Of a stretch of 64,000 nucleotides of DNA, positions 35,651 through 46,992 are shown piece after piece (position 1 is the first letter of the stretch; every line of letters starts with the position of its first letter). The position numbers and the translations under genes were made by a program. The stretch covers positions 1,178,001 to 1,242,000 of the forward strand of contig JAOTON010001937.1 in NCBI GenBank assembly GCA_034440635.1, given 5' to 3'. A model generated the notes under the pieces. That model was not told where the DNA came from, searched no databases, and saw only the letters and a list, made by a program, of their open reading frames with translations. The DNA comes from Lepas anatifera. Taxonomy: Eukaryota; Arthropoda; Thecostraca; Lepadidae.

Positions 35651-36410
35651 TAAATGACGTTGCATAATGTTACGACATCTATTATAACGTATGCTATTAC
35701 ATCAAAGTAAAGGTTATTCAGTGTTTAGATCAAGGCCACAGGTCAATTTTAAGGGTGACTGGCCTTGATGATCAAGGCTTGATCAAAGGTCAGTGGTAAG
35801 CTTAGGCACAGCGCTAGTTATAGCGTAAATTAGGCATAATATGTTGGGTTGTGCCGTAATAGGTCAATGACCTTGAAAGACTTTGGCCCCAAAATTTCAG
35901 ACATCGTTAAGAGCCTTCCCTTTTGGCCTCAGCCCTGTTCTAGAGTATTCGCGCCCCGTTCCGGCCCGTTGGGGGGTGCTTGAACACCCCCTCGAGGTCT
36001 CCCAGTGGCACGAAAAAACGTCGGCGCGAAGCGACACAATACTTGTCACACCTTATCATTGATCAATTCCGCAACTTTCCCTAAAAATTAAGGTTGTGTC
36101 ATCTCAGGTCAGGTCACCAGTGCAGGTCAAGTGACCTCACCCCAAAAAATGTTTAAGTTGGCGTAAGTAAGAAAAGGTTGAATCTATCGAATTCAAACTT
36201 GTACCATATAATGGGCCCAAAAAGTACTAATACATTTATTCCGGGATTTTTCCCATCGATTACCTAGGGACAGGTACGAATGATGACCTCTCCATTGAAA
36301 ATGCATGGGGTAAAACGGAAATTTGCCGAAAAATTGCTCTATGTCTGCAGACGCCGCTTGAAATACCTTCGGATTCCCCAAGAGTATCCTAGGCCTCTTT
36401 ATCGGTTCAT
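35651..36410. other. TGACCT/AGGTCA-rich sequence, no gene
   Basis: Many AGGTCA half-sites (35745-35885, 36105-36130), like the interior of the TTAA family A, but without its ends. Confidence 0.35.
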
Positions 36411-36898
36411 GTTGCAAGTTTAGACATGTTACCTCCTGAGAGTTCATCTGGGGCTTCCTAATCAGGTTTTAAGACTTGGGTCAATTGCTTTGCAGGAAAT
36501 ATTGATAAAACACGTATTTTGATACCATTTTTTATTGTTATTGTGAGTTGATTGATATGCATACTGACTACGCTAGGCTAGATGGTGACCTTGACCTGGC
36601 CGTAGGTCAGGTCATTTTTATGTTTTGACCTAGTATATTCATATTATACATTATTTGATGATTCACCGTAACAAGAGGAAGCGAGTTGTGCCTAAAATGA
36701 TTCTAGCTCAACTCTGGCAAACGCTAGAGTATAGATACAGAGACATGTTGCATATCAATCAACTCACAATAACAATAAAAAATGGTATCAAAATACGGGT
36801 TTTATCAATATTTCCTGCAAAGCAATTGACCCAAGTCTTAAAACCTGCTTAGGAAGCCCCAGATGAACTCTCAAAGGTAACATGTCTAAACTTGCAAC
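36411..36898. repeat. Foldback: 150-bp inverted repeat with 189-bp spacer
   Basis: Left arm 36411-36560 and right arm 36750-36898 are nearly perfect reverse complements (differences include the cct/tt near the outer end, aatcag/aagcag and cacgta/cccgta). The spacer contains ggtgaccttgacctggccg. RNA through this region would form a long hairpin. Confidence 0.85.
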
Positions 36899-36904
36899 AG
36901 ACAG

Positions 36905-37690
36905 AGCTTTGTCTCGGGGGAGGGACCCCAGCGCTGATCGCGGGAAAAATCCCCAATGGCCCCCAGGGGCCCTCAGGGAGTCAGGAAATCTGGCGTGGGT
37001 GGAATCCGGTAGGAGGGATTTTGGGTCTCCAAAATCAGCTGAGGGGCCCGTGCCAGTTAAGGGGGCCAGATAAGGGCCCCCGACGAGCTCATTTGACCTC
37101 AGTGCCAACACAGGATTCTCAAGACCAGCGTGGGGTGCCTACCTATTTAAACGGTTTCTAAATAAACTCAGGGACCCAAAACTAACCCAGGTGTCCAATT
37201 TTCAACTCATGGGGCCCAGACACTCTGAGGGGACCCTGCAGCAGCTCAGAAGGCCCATAAAAACTAATAGGGCCAGCCTAGCTGGGTGCCTCGACGAACT
37301 AGTGCCCAGATACGCCCAACGGGCCCCAAACAAACTGAAGGGATCTATATCAGTTAAACGAAAACGGTACCAACCCAGGGGACCCTGACCAGCTTAAGGG
37401 ACACTAATCCAGCTTGGGGCTCAGAGCTCAGAGCTCCATCTTTTAGCTCAGAGGGCCCAGGACCTGTTGAGTGGGCCCTATATCAATAAAAGGGCCCCGA
37501 AAGCTTAATAGGCTTCAGCGGCGACATATAGGTTTCAAGTTCAGTGTGAGGGCCTGGTTAACTAAAGCGGTCCCAGATCAGCTGAGAGGACTCGATATAA
37601 ACTCAGGGAAGTCACCAAAAACTCAGGGGCCCAGGCCCGCAAAGGCTCTGCGGCCTATGAGGCTCAGGTTAGCGTCGATCGGGTATTTCA
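36905..37690. repeat. Degenerate GGGGCCC..CAGCTCAGGGG array
   Basis: Diverged words such as aactcaggggcccag and agctgaggggcccgtgcc recur every ~30-50 bp. This is the same theme as 6520-7330 (opposite orientation) and 57060-58140. From 37691 to 38384 I see no gene. Confidence 0.6.
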
Positions 37691-38384
37691 GTATGGACCC
37701 GTTAGCCAGGACAACTGTGATAAGTGGAGGTGGTGGATACGACACCTCAGTTTTCGCCATGACCGAAGATAACTGTATTATTTGCTCATCGTGCTTCAGT
37801 TAGTATCAGTGTGTGCATAAGTGTCGCCACCGGCAAAAGTGGGGGGCCAGCCAAACTTCAACCTGATGCTGACAAAAACTTTCAACATCAGGACCAAAAA
37901 CTGTTCGAATTTGGGCTCCTCGCTGCATTCCGCAGCGGCTGGATATAAGAATGTCCGGTTGTCTCTCATTTTGACGGATATCAGGAAATTTTGGCCAAAG
38001 TGGGGGGCCAGGCCCCGGCTTTTCCGACGCATGAGTGTGTGCTTTCAGCATTTTCTACCAAGGTGCCAGTCGTTAGCTGGCCCGAAATATGCTTGATAGT
38101 AAACGTGAACATGTCATCACTAAGAGGAAGCTTTCATGAAAATAAGCATTAACAAATCCTTTTTAAACGCGTTTTTCATTGACGCTGGCCGCCTTTTGGG
38201 TGGTAAATTGGCCAGTGGCAGATCCAGGGGGGCAAAAAGGCATTCCCCAAACGGAAAAGCTCGGGGCAAAACCATGTTTTTGACCCCCAAAGCGATCGAC
38301 CTCCTTTTTCCCCTACTCCTTTTTAGTTTATAAGCAAGATTTTGGTGTTTCAACTCTCGACTTCAAACAGAACATAAGTTGATA

Positions 38385-38515
38385 AGATGTTCCCTGGCCT
38401 GTCCCCTCGAATCCGGAAATGTACAAAACACTGAAGATTACATATTCAGGCACAGCCCTTCATCACAATCATGGAGTAAATATCAATAATTCTCAGTTAT
38501 AGTATAGCCAATCAT
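38385..38515. repeat. Repeat shared (inverted) with 28243-28370
   Basis: ggcctgtcccctcgaatccgg..cagcccttcatcacaatcat is the reverse complement of the block near 28300. Confidence 0.6.
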
Positions 38516-38961
38516 AGTATAGCCAGCCTTGGATAGGAAGAAGTATCTCGAGCCCATATTTTTCACCCCGTGACGTTTTTTAGCCTTTTGCCTCAAATAC
38601 CCAAAATTCTACCGGCAAGTGATATTGGTAGCGCAGCTTTTTACTGCGTGACGTTTTTTCGACTTTGGTTTGCCCCTCCCAAACCGACCGGCTGCTGAAA
38701 TTGGCGCCCTTCAGGTTCGGCGCCCCCAGGTTCGGTGCCCTCCGAGCCTGGGCCCCCTCCTTAACGAAATCCTAGATCCGTCACTGTGTTTAACACCGCA
38801 AACAAAGCGATTACTTTTGGAATTGGTTGCTTGCAATGATATTGCATTGTCTTTACGAAATTTTCATCGTTGTGTTATAGTTTATGAGAATTAACATGCG
38901 CCCACACGAGGGGGTGGGCAACTGACATGGGCAACTGACATTTTCTAGACATGGTGGTGTC

Positions 38962-39422
38962 AAGCCTGGGTCAAACTGCCCTGGAATCCCCCAGGAACGA
39001 GTTTTTGGGGGACAATGGTAAGATAGGGCTAGAACGCGAAAAACTGTAACTTCTTTCTGGCCATAACTAGCGTTCTTTAAAAACACAAAATCTAGTGCTG
39101 TGTCAATATCCCACTGGATTCTTCACTGAACGCGCCCTTGGGTTGGTTTGGTTTGAGCTGTCCAAGCCAGGCGCACGTGCAGCGGGGAACCCATTGGAGA
39201 CAACACTGGATTTAGTATTTTTAAAGAACGCAAGTTGTCTGAAAAAAACTATCGTTTTTTGCACTGTAGCCCTATCTTACCATTCACCCCAACAAACTCA
39301 TCCCTGGTACAGCAAGGCACCGACAGGCACATGTGCCTGGCTATGCCTGGTTGTGCCGTGCCATTTAAATTATCGTGTAAACTTCACTTATGACAATCAA
39401 GAGCGAAAGGCTCGGCACTGAA
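38962..39422. other. Intronic sequence, no gene seen
   Basis: A ~60-bp theme (accaggcacatgtgcctggc) and the phrase aaaacacaaaatctagtgct / caacactggatttagtattt around 39075 and 39205 suggest a decayed inverted repeat. No gene. Confidence 0.3.
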
Positions 39423-39530
39423 CGCGCTGTCGTACAGCGCCAGACTACGAAAGGCCTCGCGACACCCGGAGTCTCTGAGCGCTGTCGTACAGCGCCAGGC
39501 TACAGAAGCCCTCGCGACACCCGACTCACA
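39423..39530. repeat. Tandem duplication containing GCGCTGtcgtaCAGCGC twice
   Basis: Two ~50-bp copies (gcgctgtcgtacagcgccag, then ctac..aaggcctcgcgacacccg). Each contains a 6-bp-arm inverted repeat around tcgta. Confidence 0.6.
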
Positions 39531-39760
39531 GTGACTGGAGTCTGCTGGAGCCGACTCACAGTGACTGGAGTCTGCTGGAGCCGACTCACAGTGACTGGAG
39601 TCTGCTGGAGCCGACTCCAGTGACTGAGTTGCTGAGCCGCGTACTGAGTTCTAGCCACTAGTGACTGGAGTTGCTGGAGCCGACTCACAGTGACTGGAGT
39701 CTGCTGGACCCGACTCACAGTGACTGGAGTCTGCTGGAGCCGACTCACTGTAACTGGAGT
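39521..39760 (-). repeat. 30-bp minisatellite repeating the exon-2 splice donor motif
   Basis: Six or more units of about 30 bp, reading GTGAGTCGGCTCCAGCAGAC then TCCAGTCACT on the minus strand, with one degenerate stretch in the middle (39613-39670). Every intact unit contains GTGAGTCGG after a CACT or TACA, so the donor of exon 2 is repeated with a period that preserves frame and phase. Confidence 0.75.
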
Positions 39761-39911
39761 CTGCTGTGCTGTGGGCGGCATCATGCAGCGACTGTAGCGA
39801 GGCGGTATCCACGGTGCCGGCAGTCTCAGCGGTGCCCTCTGCGGCAGGTGACCAGACTGGCACCCGAACCGCCTCCACCAGATGGGCGTGCTGCTCAACC
39901 AGTGGACTGAT
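39749..39911 (-). CDS. Exon 2 in window of VPS9-domain gene (linker exon)
   Basis: 163-bp exon. The acceptor is strong: a T/G-rich tract ending in TGGGTGTTCAG, with a possible branch site (GGTGACTGG) upstream. It starts in phase 0, matching the phase-0 end of the upstream exon, and reads Ile-Ser-Pro-Leu-Val-Glu-Gln-His, then an acidic Ala/Thr-rich linker and a Ser-rich end. The first donor (GTGAGTCGG, beginning at 39748) leaves phase 1, which fits the next exon. The donor motif is repeated every 30 bp downstream in an in-frame minisatellite, so later donors would add blocks of ten residues rich in Ser, Ala, Pro and His. The exon is GC-rich and is the only long protein-like frame on this strand here. 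The function of the linker is not known to me. Confidence 0.6.
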
Positions 39912-39959
39912 CTGAACACCCACACCAACAGCCAGTCACCCCAACACGCACAGGTCAGA

Positions 39960-40560
39960 CCAAATCGCACACTAATCAATTACAGACGGCACCAATCAAC
40001 CAAAATACGCAGATTAGTTACAGACGGAACTAGCCGCCCCGAAACACAGATCGGTCGGAGAAGGAGCCAGATCACCCGAAACACACAGATCAGATCAATT
40101 ACGGACTACACATACACATATAAATTACCGACGGAACGAATCACCCAAAACACAGATCATATTAGTTATGGAACACAAACACACAGGCTAATTACAGATC
40201 GGACCAATTGTTCCAGACATGTATGTCAGTTACAGACGGGATCATTCAAGCGAAACACATATCCATTACAGACGGGACCAACCAACCTGAACACATCAAT
40301 TACAGACGGGACCAATTGCTCCAAACATACATGTCAGTTACAGATGGGACCAATCACCTCAAGAATACAGATCAATTACAGACGGGGACCAACCAACCTG
40401 AACACACATCAATTACAGACGGGACCAATCACCCCAAGCACACAGATCAATTACAGAAGGGACCAATCGCTGAAATCAAGCAGTTCCAATTAGTTAAAGA
40501 CCACAAACACACATATCAATTACAGATGGGATCAATCATCCCCAAGCACACTGTTGCCAA
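39960..40560. repeat. Degenerate tandem array (CAATTACAGACGGGACCAATC)
   Basis: About 15 diverged units of 30-50 bp built on atcaattacagacgggaccaatcaccc. The open frame of 203 codons (39882) and its partner (40208) are repeat translations. Confidence 0.85.
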
Positions 40561-41329
40561 CTGAGAAGTCCCAAATTGGCAATGCCATTAGACAATCCCG
40601 CCAGACACCTCACAAAACTAAATTAATATCAAGACGTGATGCTGTGGTGTTCGAAACTCGGTACGTTCGCTTCGAGGAGTTTATTGCTGTCCTAGATTGG
40701 TATTGTTTTTTTATTTATTGAATAGAGAAACACCCTCTAACCCTATTCTTGTTATTCTTGGCGATTTTACACCTTACAATAATAACATTGTGAAAGACAG
40801 TGATCAACGTAAAGCTAAAAACAGACGTGAATCTGCTTCGCGTCCATTACAGTGCTCAATGTTGAAGATAAGGTGCCGACGCCACCACGTATCACACGAC
40901 CAAGGCGACCACCGGCACGATACTGCGCGGAGGTGCAGAATGCCACGGGACCAATTGCCTCAGACCAACCGGGAGACAGGTCAGAGGAAGAAGAACGTGT
41001 ATTTACTTCGTTCATATACCATGATCAGCTTATAATTTAGAATTGGCCCATAAACATGAAGCTTATATCTAGGCGCCGCTCCTGCCAAATTATATCAAAG
41101 ATTGGTTACATTGCATCCTCTACTAGCTTCATCGCTTACTAGCATCATCGTCGTCGTTCAACGACGACGATGATTCTAGTGTGTGTTTACTTCGCTCGAA
41201 TATTTGCCGTTCTTCAGCCCCGTCATCCACTCAATCGGCCAGTCTCCGGATACAGCAGCTGCAGGAAGCAACAAGACCTAGAAAGAAAACTGCAGGAGAA
41301 AACACGGCAAGAAAACAACGGCAAGAGCT
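40561..41329. other. Intronic sequence with a near-perfect hairpin
   Basis: 41138-41180 is a hairpin: arms of 15 bp (ATCATCGTCGTCGTT) around a single C, extended by 5 more bp after one mismatch. A frame at 40852-41037 reads MLNVEDKVPTPPRITRPRRP; I do not recognise it. Confidence 0.55.
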
Positions 41330-41700
41330 CGCGGTCAGCTTGAGTGGGTGGTAGTTGATGTCTCGGGTGCAAGGAGTGTGGATAGTGAGAATTCACGGCT
41401 GTATCACGCAGAAGCTGTTCTGTGTTTTGGCTTTTTTCTGTATCAGGGCCTCTCTTCGCACGGTTGTCAACTCTAATTGGTGTGTGGCAGACAACTAAGC
41501 TTTCTGCGGCTCTGCTTTCTCGATCTTGTCTGCCACACACCAATGAGAGTTGACAACCGTGCAGGAAGAGGAGGCCCTGATGACAGAGAAAGAAGCCAAA
41601 ACACAGAACAGCTTCTCCTGCGTGATACAGCCGTGAATTCTCACTGTCTACACTCCTTGCACCTCGGAGACATCAACTACCACCCACTCAAGTGACCGCG
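41330..41700. repeat. Foldback: ~165-175-bp inverted repeat, ~31-bp loop
   Basis: Left arm 41330-41494 (gcggtcagcttgagtgggtgg .. ggtgtgtggcagacaa) is mirrored by 41526-41700 with about 10% differences, mostly short indels. Confidence 0.85.
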
Positions 41701-42084
41701 ACTCAAGCAAAGAATCTAACACCTTTGGTGTCTATCTTTCAGGTGAGCCCAAAGCTGGGCATCCTTGCATTTAATGGAGAACCAAGTCATTGCCCATTTT
41801 TCAAAGTGAAAACTGATAGTTATTGAAAGTGGCCAACATTCAGACGAACAGATAATTCGTCATCTGCGGGATCGTCTCAAGGGACCGTTTTTTCGACACC
41901 GTACATGGAGCTCTTCTGTCGGGAAGACCTCTGGCCAAAATACTCCATATGCTACAATCCAGGTTTGGTAATAAGCTGATGATCACCAACGCAGTAACTT
42001 GTCAGTTACTGCGGTATTCTCTAAAATATAAGAAAATATATTGCATAATACGTAACTAATCATCTTTCAGAAATACATTTCCTA
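41701..42084. other. Intronic sequence, no gene seen
   Basis: No supported feature. Confidence 0.3.
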
Positions 42085-42550
42085 CATTCGCTTAAGTTTG
42101 GGTTTAGAAAACAATAATCATACGTTTATACCAATCGCATATCCTTATACCATTACGAAGTCTCTTCAGAACTAAATCAGAACTAAATAATTTTCTGTAT
42201 ATACTTGGACCTTAAAAAAGCGTTTGACACGGTTAACTTCGATATCCTTTTGAAGAAAATAAAACAAATTGGAGTATATGGCAAATTGTATAATACCATG
42301 GCGTCATATCTTTGACAGGAAAAAATACTGATCAATAACAAGAAGTAAAAAAAGGGGAGAACTTATATGAACGTTACACAGGGTTGAGTGTTTGGTCCCC
42401 TCCTATTCATCATATCCATCCATGACCTATACTTAGTTGCTAAAAGTGCTCATTTCTATCTCTTTGCAGATGATGAAGGTTGAGAATTATATTGATTAAG
42501 GTTAAGAATTTGGAGTCATTAAAAGCACATTTCAGGGCATTCTGTGCCGA
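42085..42550 (+). pseudogene. LINE reverse transcriptase, left half (split)
   Basis: Non-LTR reverse transcriptase on the plus strand with several stops and frame changes: FGFRKQ near 42100, LDLKKAFDTVNFDILLKKI near 42210-42265, VFGPLLFI near 42385-42415, the catalytic FADD box near 42465, and LESLKAHFRAFC ending near 42548. The next conserved block of such proteins (a WF.AN.L.LN motif) is absent here and is found at 60080, after the TTAA insertion. Confidence 0.8.
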
Positions 42551-42932
42551 CCCTCACCCCACCGGGGGCCATCGATGCCCCTAAGGTTTTTTAGGATAGC
42601 AGAAAAACAACCAGGCGTAGCACCGCGTTTGAGGGCTCTACCTCTCACCCCATCATTTTCCCATCATCCCTGAAATTTTTTAGCCCGGGTCACCCAAGGT
42701 CAGGTCACCAGGCGAGCTCAACCAAGGTCACCTCACTTCAGCTTTTGAGCTCTATAAGAGCTACATTTCTTGTTCAATTAATTTGAAACTTCGTACACTT
42801 CATGACCCCTCCAGGGTCTAGAAGATGTATATCCGGGATTTTTCGATTTTTTGACCGGAGGTCAGGTCACGAGATGACCTCTCCCATTGAAAGGGCATAG
42901 GGAATTGCTGTCTTATGATCTAAAAGTCACAA

Positions 42933-43071
42933 TGTTATGATCTTAACTCCTCTGAGGCTTGGCTGGTTCTCTCTTGCATCTCCAGACGAACACCACCTTT
43001 TGTCAACTCAGCCACACCGACGGACACTGACTCACGCTCTACTTTTACCAGACACATTGTACCACACGACA
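42933..43071. repeat. Left 139-bp direct repeat (putative LTR)
   Basis: It shares tctcttgcatctccagacga and cagccacaccgacggacact with 59303-59441. Confidence 0.75.
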
Positions 43072-43789
43072 TCCCCCCTCCATACAGTAGAATTTTGAAT
43101 ACAATTTAATCAATAATAGGGGTCCAGGTTGTCAAGCCAGATTTTATGATAGTTGGCAGATTACACATTTTTGCAATAAAAAACAATCATTGTACTCTTA
43201 CACTAATTCATCTTCAGTTAAATTTTTTTCACAGAACCATCAGATCTACAAATATTTGATACATCTTGTATCATGCCTTGTTCTCTGTATAGCGATATTG
43301 GCTCTTATGTATACTATAAATGTTTGTTTTTTGTACAGTGGTGTAATATTTTGTAAGCATTTCCTATTTTTCTTAGTCTCCTATCTCCGTGCTCTTTTTC
43401 CTTTATTTGTGTTCTCTCTGTATTTCCTTCCCCGTTACGCAAGAGGATTGAAGTAGACTAAAAAAACGAAGTAAGGGTAAACAGTGCAGCGTAACTTCAA
43501 CGGTAAGAAGGAACGGTGCGCAGTACCACGAACACAGCACTGTTCAGGTAGGTCAGGGCAAGGTGCCAGACTGACTATGAACCAGACAACACAGACAGAG
43601 GGTAGTACAGACGCTGCTCTTGGCCTTGGCGAAAATAACCATGGAGAAAAGGGGGAGGGGATTTCATTACTGTGAGATGCCGTATGTCTAAAACACGATG
43701 ATGTCGGCAATCATGGGAAATTTACGTGAACAATCAATATTGTTCAGGAAATATAAAATAATAACCAACAAGGTTGGTTGAATTTTTGG

Positions 43790-43850
<61 letters not shown>

Positions 43851-44180
43851 CAATGTGGAACTTCACAAAGAAATGCAGGACATGAATGCACATACAGTTA
43901 GGCGCACGTTTACAAGCATAAATTTTTTAAGCATGATGTGTTGCATTGTTTCGAAATACAAAATTACTGAAATTACTTTATTCAGGGGCTCAATCGTAGT
44001 GAGGAGTGACCGAGGATCTTAACATAGGCAGCAGCTAAGGCTGATCGTGACATTTCTCAAATTGGCCCACGTCGATGCGACAATAGTTATCACAAGTGAG
44101 AATTTCAAAGTCGTTCTGAAAATGATTATGGTAGATGATGCTGTTGATGTCGTGCTGTTCCTCTGCGCAGGCTCACGGCC
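43072..44180. other. Interior of the short-LTR element, left part
   Basis: Non-coding by eye. It contains a perfect (TA)n run at 43793-43847; the open frames there that read Tyr-Ile repeats are artefacts. Confidence 0.45.
43793..43847. repeat. (TA)n microsatellite
   Basis: About 26 uninterrupted TA units. Confidence 0.95.
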
Positions 44181-44513
44181 GATGGTTTTAGGGCTGATAA
44201 TCCCGGGATCGGGGTTCCGGGATTGTATTAATCCCGAATCCCTTTATATTTCCGAATCCCGGGATTATATATTTCCGAATCCCGGGATCCCGATATTTTC
44301 CAACGCTGAAAATGGCATGGAAAGCGTCGCTGATAGTATTAAAAATCATTATAGAATCCAATAACATGCTACAGCGTTGTTTTATGCTTAACATTTTATC
44401 TACCTAAAATGTTCAAAGACAAGTAAAAGCCAGGCTCTCCCTTCTGCATGTACGTAGATTATACCTGTCATCGCTTCACAGTTCACACCGTGTCAGTTTC
44501 TCTGTTCGAGCTC

Positions 44514-44546
<33 letters not shown>
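44514..44546. repeat. (TC)n microsatellite
   Basis: About 16 TC units in the 5' untranslated part of the hAT element. Confidence 0.9.
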
Positions 44547-44548
<2 letters not shown>

Positions 44549-44660
44549 CGGCGTCGTCCCCTCAGGCATTCAGTTTCAGGTCATATTACCCGGGAGGTTG
44601 CTGACTATCTCGACCATCGAATAGGAGGGGTCGAATTGCTCGTCGTATCTGTGAGGGAGC

Positions 44661-46992
44661 ATGTCATTGGACTCAGTTACTCTCAGTGCCTGCTGTCAGT
44701 GTGACCGAGAAGACAGGGTAGGAAGTACCGCATTGTGTGCATTTTTAGAAGTGCTTGCAATGACCGATTTTATGGAATTTAAGGGCAGTGCGATGTGGGA
44801 GAACTTTCTTAGAAGTCAGGATGGGAGCACAGCAAAATGTCGCCTTTGTAAAAAGGTATTGAAAATAGCTGGAGGATAAAAAAAGGACTTCACGTCCATC
44901 TCAAGAGTAAGCATGGTGGTATTGGCCGTAAAAGTGTTGCTGGACCATCCCGATCCAGGGAGACCCCGCAGAACTTTTCCGGTGAAAGTAGCTCTAAAAC
45001 ATCGGAACCTATGACAGGAATTTGGACCCTGGATTCTTACTACGTCTCTAAAACTGGGGAAGACCTAGATTCCATCCCAGCTAGAATGTGCGCGAGAGAT
45101 GGGCTGCCTTTCACAGTTTTTGCACTTAACCGGACCTGCGCGGACTAATGGCTGCTAAAGGTTACAAAAAACCTACCAATCCATCATAGCACCATTCGCC
45201 GGTGCGCTCTCAGACACTGTGCTCGCCTGAAGTGCGAGGTGAAGGCGAAGTGGGCCGGTCAAGTGTCAAAGGGCAAAAGGTTCTCGCTTAAAATCGATGA
45301 ATATTTGTCCTTGAAAAACCGTCGCTATATGAACGTGACTGTCCACTGCGAAGGCAACATGTGGGGTCTCGGTGTCGCGCGTTGTCACGACTCAATGCCA
45401 GCCGGGAAGTGCCTGGATCTTCTGCAGGGCAAGTTGGCAGAATTTGGTCTTGAGCTCAGTAAACACGTCACCTGTGTCACAACCGACAGAGCTTCCGTGA
45501 TGGTCAAATTCGGGAAATCACTGCCTTGCGAACACCAACTCTGCCTCGCTCACGGCGTGCAACTGGCCATCATCGACGCTCTGTACTGGGGTGATGACAG
45601 GCACACCTCTGAACAAGAAAACGACGGCGGTGGTGGTGAAACTTACTAGGTGAGATCGATTTTAATGTATCTGAAAGCTTTTATTCTGAGATAGCGCAAA
45701 AACAGCTTTTTACGACAATGACGGTAAATGATATATTTGTAAGTGTTTGTGTTTTGCTGTGCGATCTGATATGAGTATTTGTGGTCCTTTGACATTCGGT
45801 GTCTTTAAATTGCTTCTCTGATCGATTTCACGCACATCCTTTGTATTTTTCGCGTATTTTATTATTTCACTGATTTATCATGGGTGAAAATCAGTGAGTC
45901 AAATTTAAACTGGTCAATTGACTTGTATTGCCGTTCTAGCTGCATAGTATGCCTATGCAAATTGTTCTGTCGTCGTAGCGTTAATGTGAATCTTGCCGCC
46001 TTGCAAGTTAACTCGTCAGAGGAATCCGAATGTGATGACGAGGATGACAGCAACAGCACGAACGAAGACACAGATGGTGCTACCTGTCACCGTGAACTAC
46101 ACAGTTCGGTCAATCCAATCGTAAACAAGATTAGAAACATCGTCCGCTGGTTTCGATAATTCCCCGTACGAAACGAAGTCCTTCAGAAATACGTTAGAGA
46201 AGAACGTGGACAAGAACTGCTGCTGGTGCTAGACTGTAAAACCCGATGGAATAGCTTGTCTTACATGTTAGATCGCTTTGATACTCTGAAAGCAGCTGTC
46301 CATAAGGCAATTATTGGCATAGGAGACAAACGTATTAAAATGATCGATGATTACGAATACGCCATCATACCTAGGCTCGTTCGTTGCCTTAGGATCCTGA
46401 AACTCGGAGCAGAAACGCTATGTAGGCGGGAAAGTGGACTTCTGGAGGCTGGAGCTGCTTTAACATTTATTTTAGGTGCACTTTGTGAAGGAGGATAGTG
46501 CGATTGCACGCAAACTGTCAGATGCTTTAAAACAGCGCATTATACAGAGGCAGTCGCGTGCGGCAAAAGTTCTGCAAACACTGCATAACAAAATGTCGGT
46601 AGATAGAGATTAGAAATATATTTTCTCTAGCGCATCTCGTAAGGAAGTACAGGACTTAGTTGTAAATATGGTGGGAAGAATGGGAGGGCAGATGCATGCT
46701 TCCGAAGTAGTTGTAGATGCAGAAGCGATGGACGTTGATGATCCTCAGCCAGCACAGTCGCTTCAATCGATGCTTCAACAGGCTCTAGATAAGATAAAGA
46801 GTTCCATAGCCAGATCACAGTTCAAGCGCATCCAGGCTAAGTCTCTCCAATCCTTCGCTTATGACCAAGGCCATTAGGAAAGAGTTTGAACACCTGCCTG
46901 TCTCTGGAAGAATGGGTATGATAGCTCTGTCCTACAGCTGGCTCAAGGACATAGTCCCTACGAGTGTTGAGTCGAAACGTGTGTTTTCAACT
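44661..46992 (+). pseudogene. hAT transposase, N-terminal and catalytic part (broken)
   Basis: Cut-and-paste transposase. A BED zinc finger opens it (SAMWENFLRSQDGSTAKCRLC, with its His pair in another frame at about 44888-44915 after a frameshift in an A-run). Then come N-terminal and RNase-H-like core blocks: KRFSLKIDEYLSLKNRRYMN, VTTDRASVMVKFGK and HQLCLAHGVQLAIIDALY (45300-45590), then LLLVLDCKTRWNSLSYMLDR (46210-46280). A possible intron lies at about 45650-46018 (TACTAG|GTGAGA to GTCAG), though the codon before the donor is now a stop. An acidic insert (46010-46070) and several frameshifts or stops follow (45147, 46159, 46498, 46876). It ends in the dimerisation domain (LPVSGRMGMIALSYSW, then SVESKRVFST), where the retrotransposon is inserted. 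Confidence 0.9.

Larger units (their letters stand above)
32548..38786. mobile_element. hAT-like element of 6.2 kb with internal degenerate arrays
   Basis: The left end CAGTGACGGATCCAAGG and right end CTAGATCCGTCACTG are inverted repeats. A perfect 8-bp target duplication, TGTTTAAC (32540-32547 and 38787-38794), lies in family-G sequence that is continuous in another copy. An 8-bp duplication and CAG..CTG ends are typical of hAT. There is no transposase frame. The content is arrays of gcgcccctggatagcaaagg, a foldback and a GGGCCC array, so it is non-autonomous and unusually long. The content may itself be the result of further insertions. Confidence 0.8.
32073..38961. mobile_element. MITE family G copy, split by a 6.2-kb insertion
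   Basis: The ends are inverted repeats of 21 bp with one mismatch: 32073-32093 (gacaccaccatgtctggaaaa) against 38941-38961. Removing the insertion at 32548-38786 and one target copy leaves about 642 bp, collinear with 16740-17375. It is non-coding. Confidence 0.75.

Noticed and set aside
39882..40493. 203-codon frame
   Set aside because: Translation of the CAATTACAGACGGGACC array.
43688..44022. Frames with Tyr-Ile repeats
   Set aside because: Arise from the (TA)n microsatellite.
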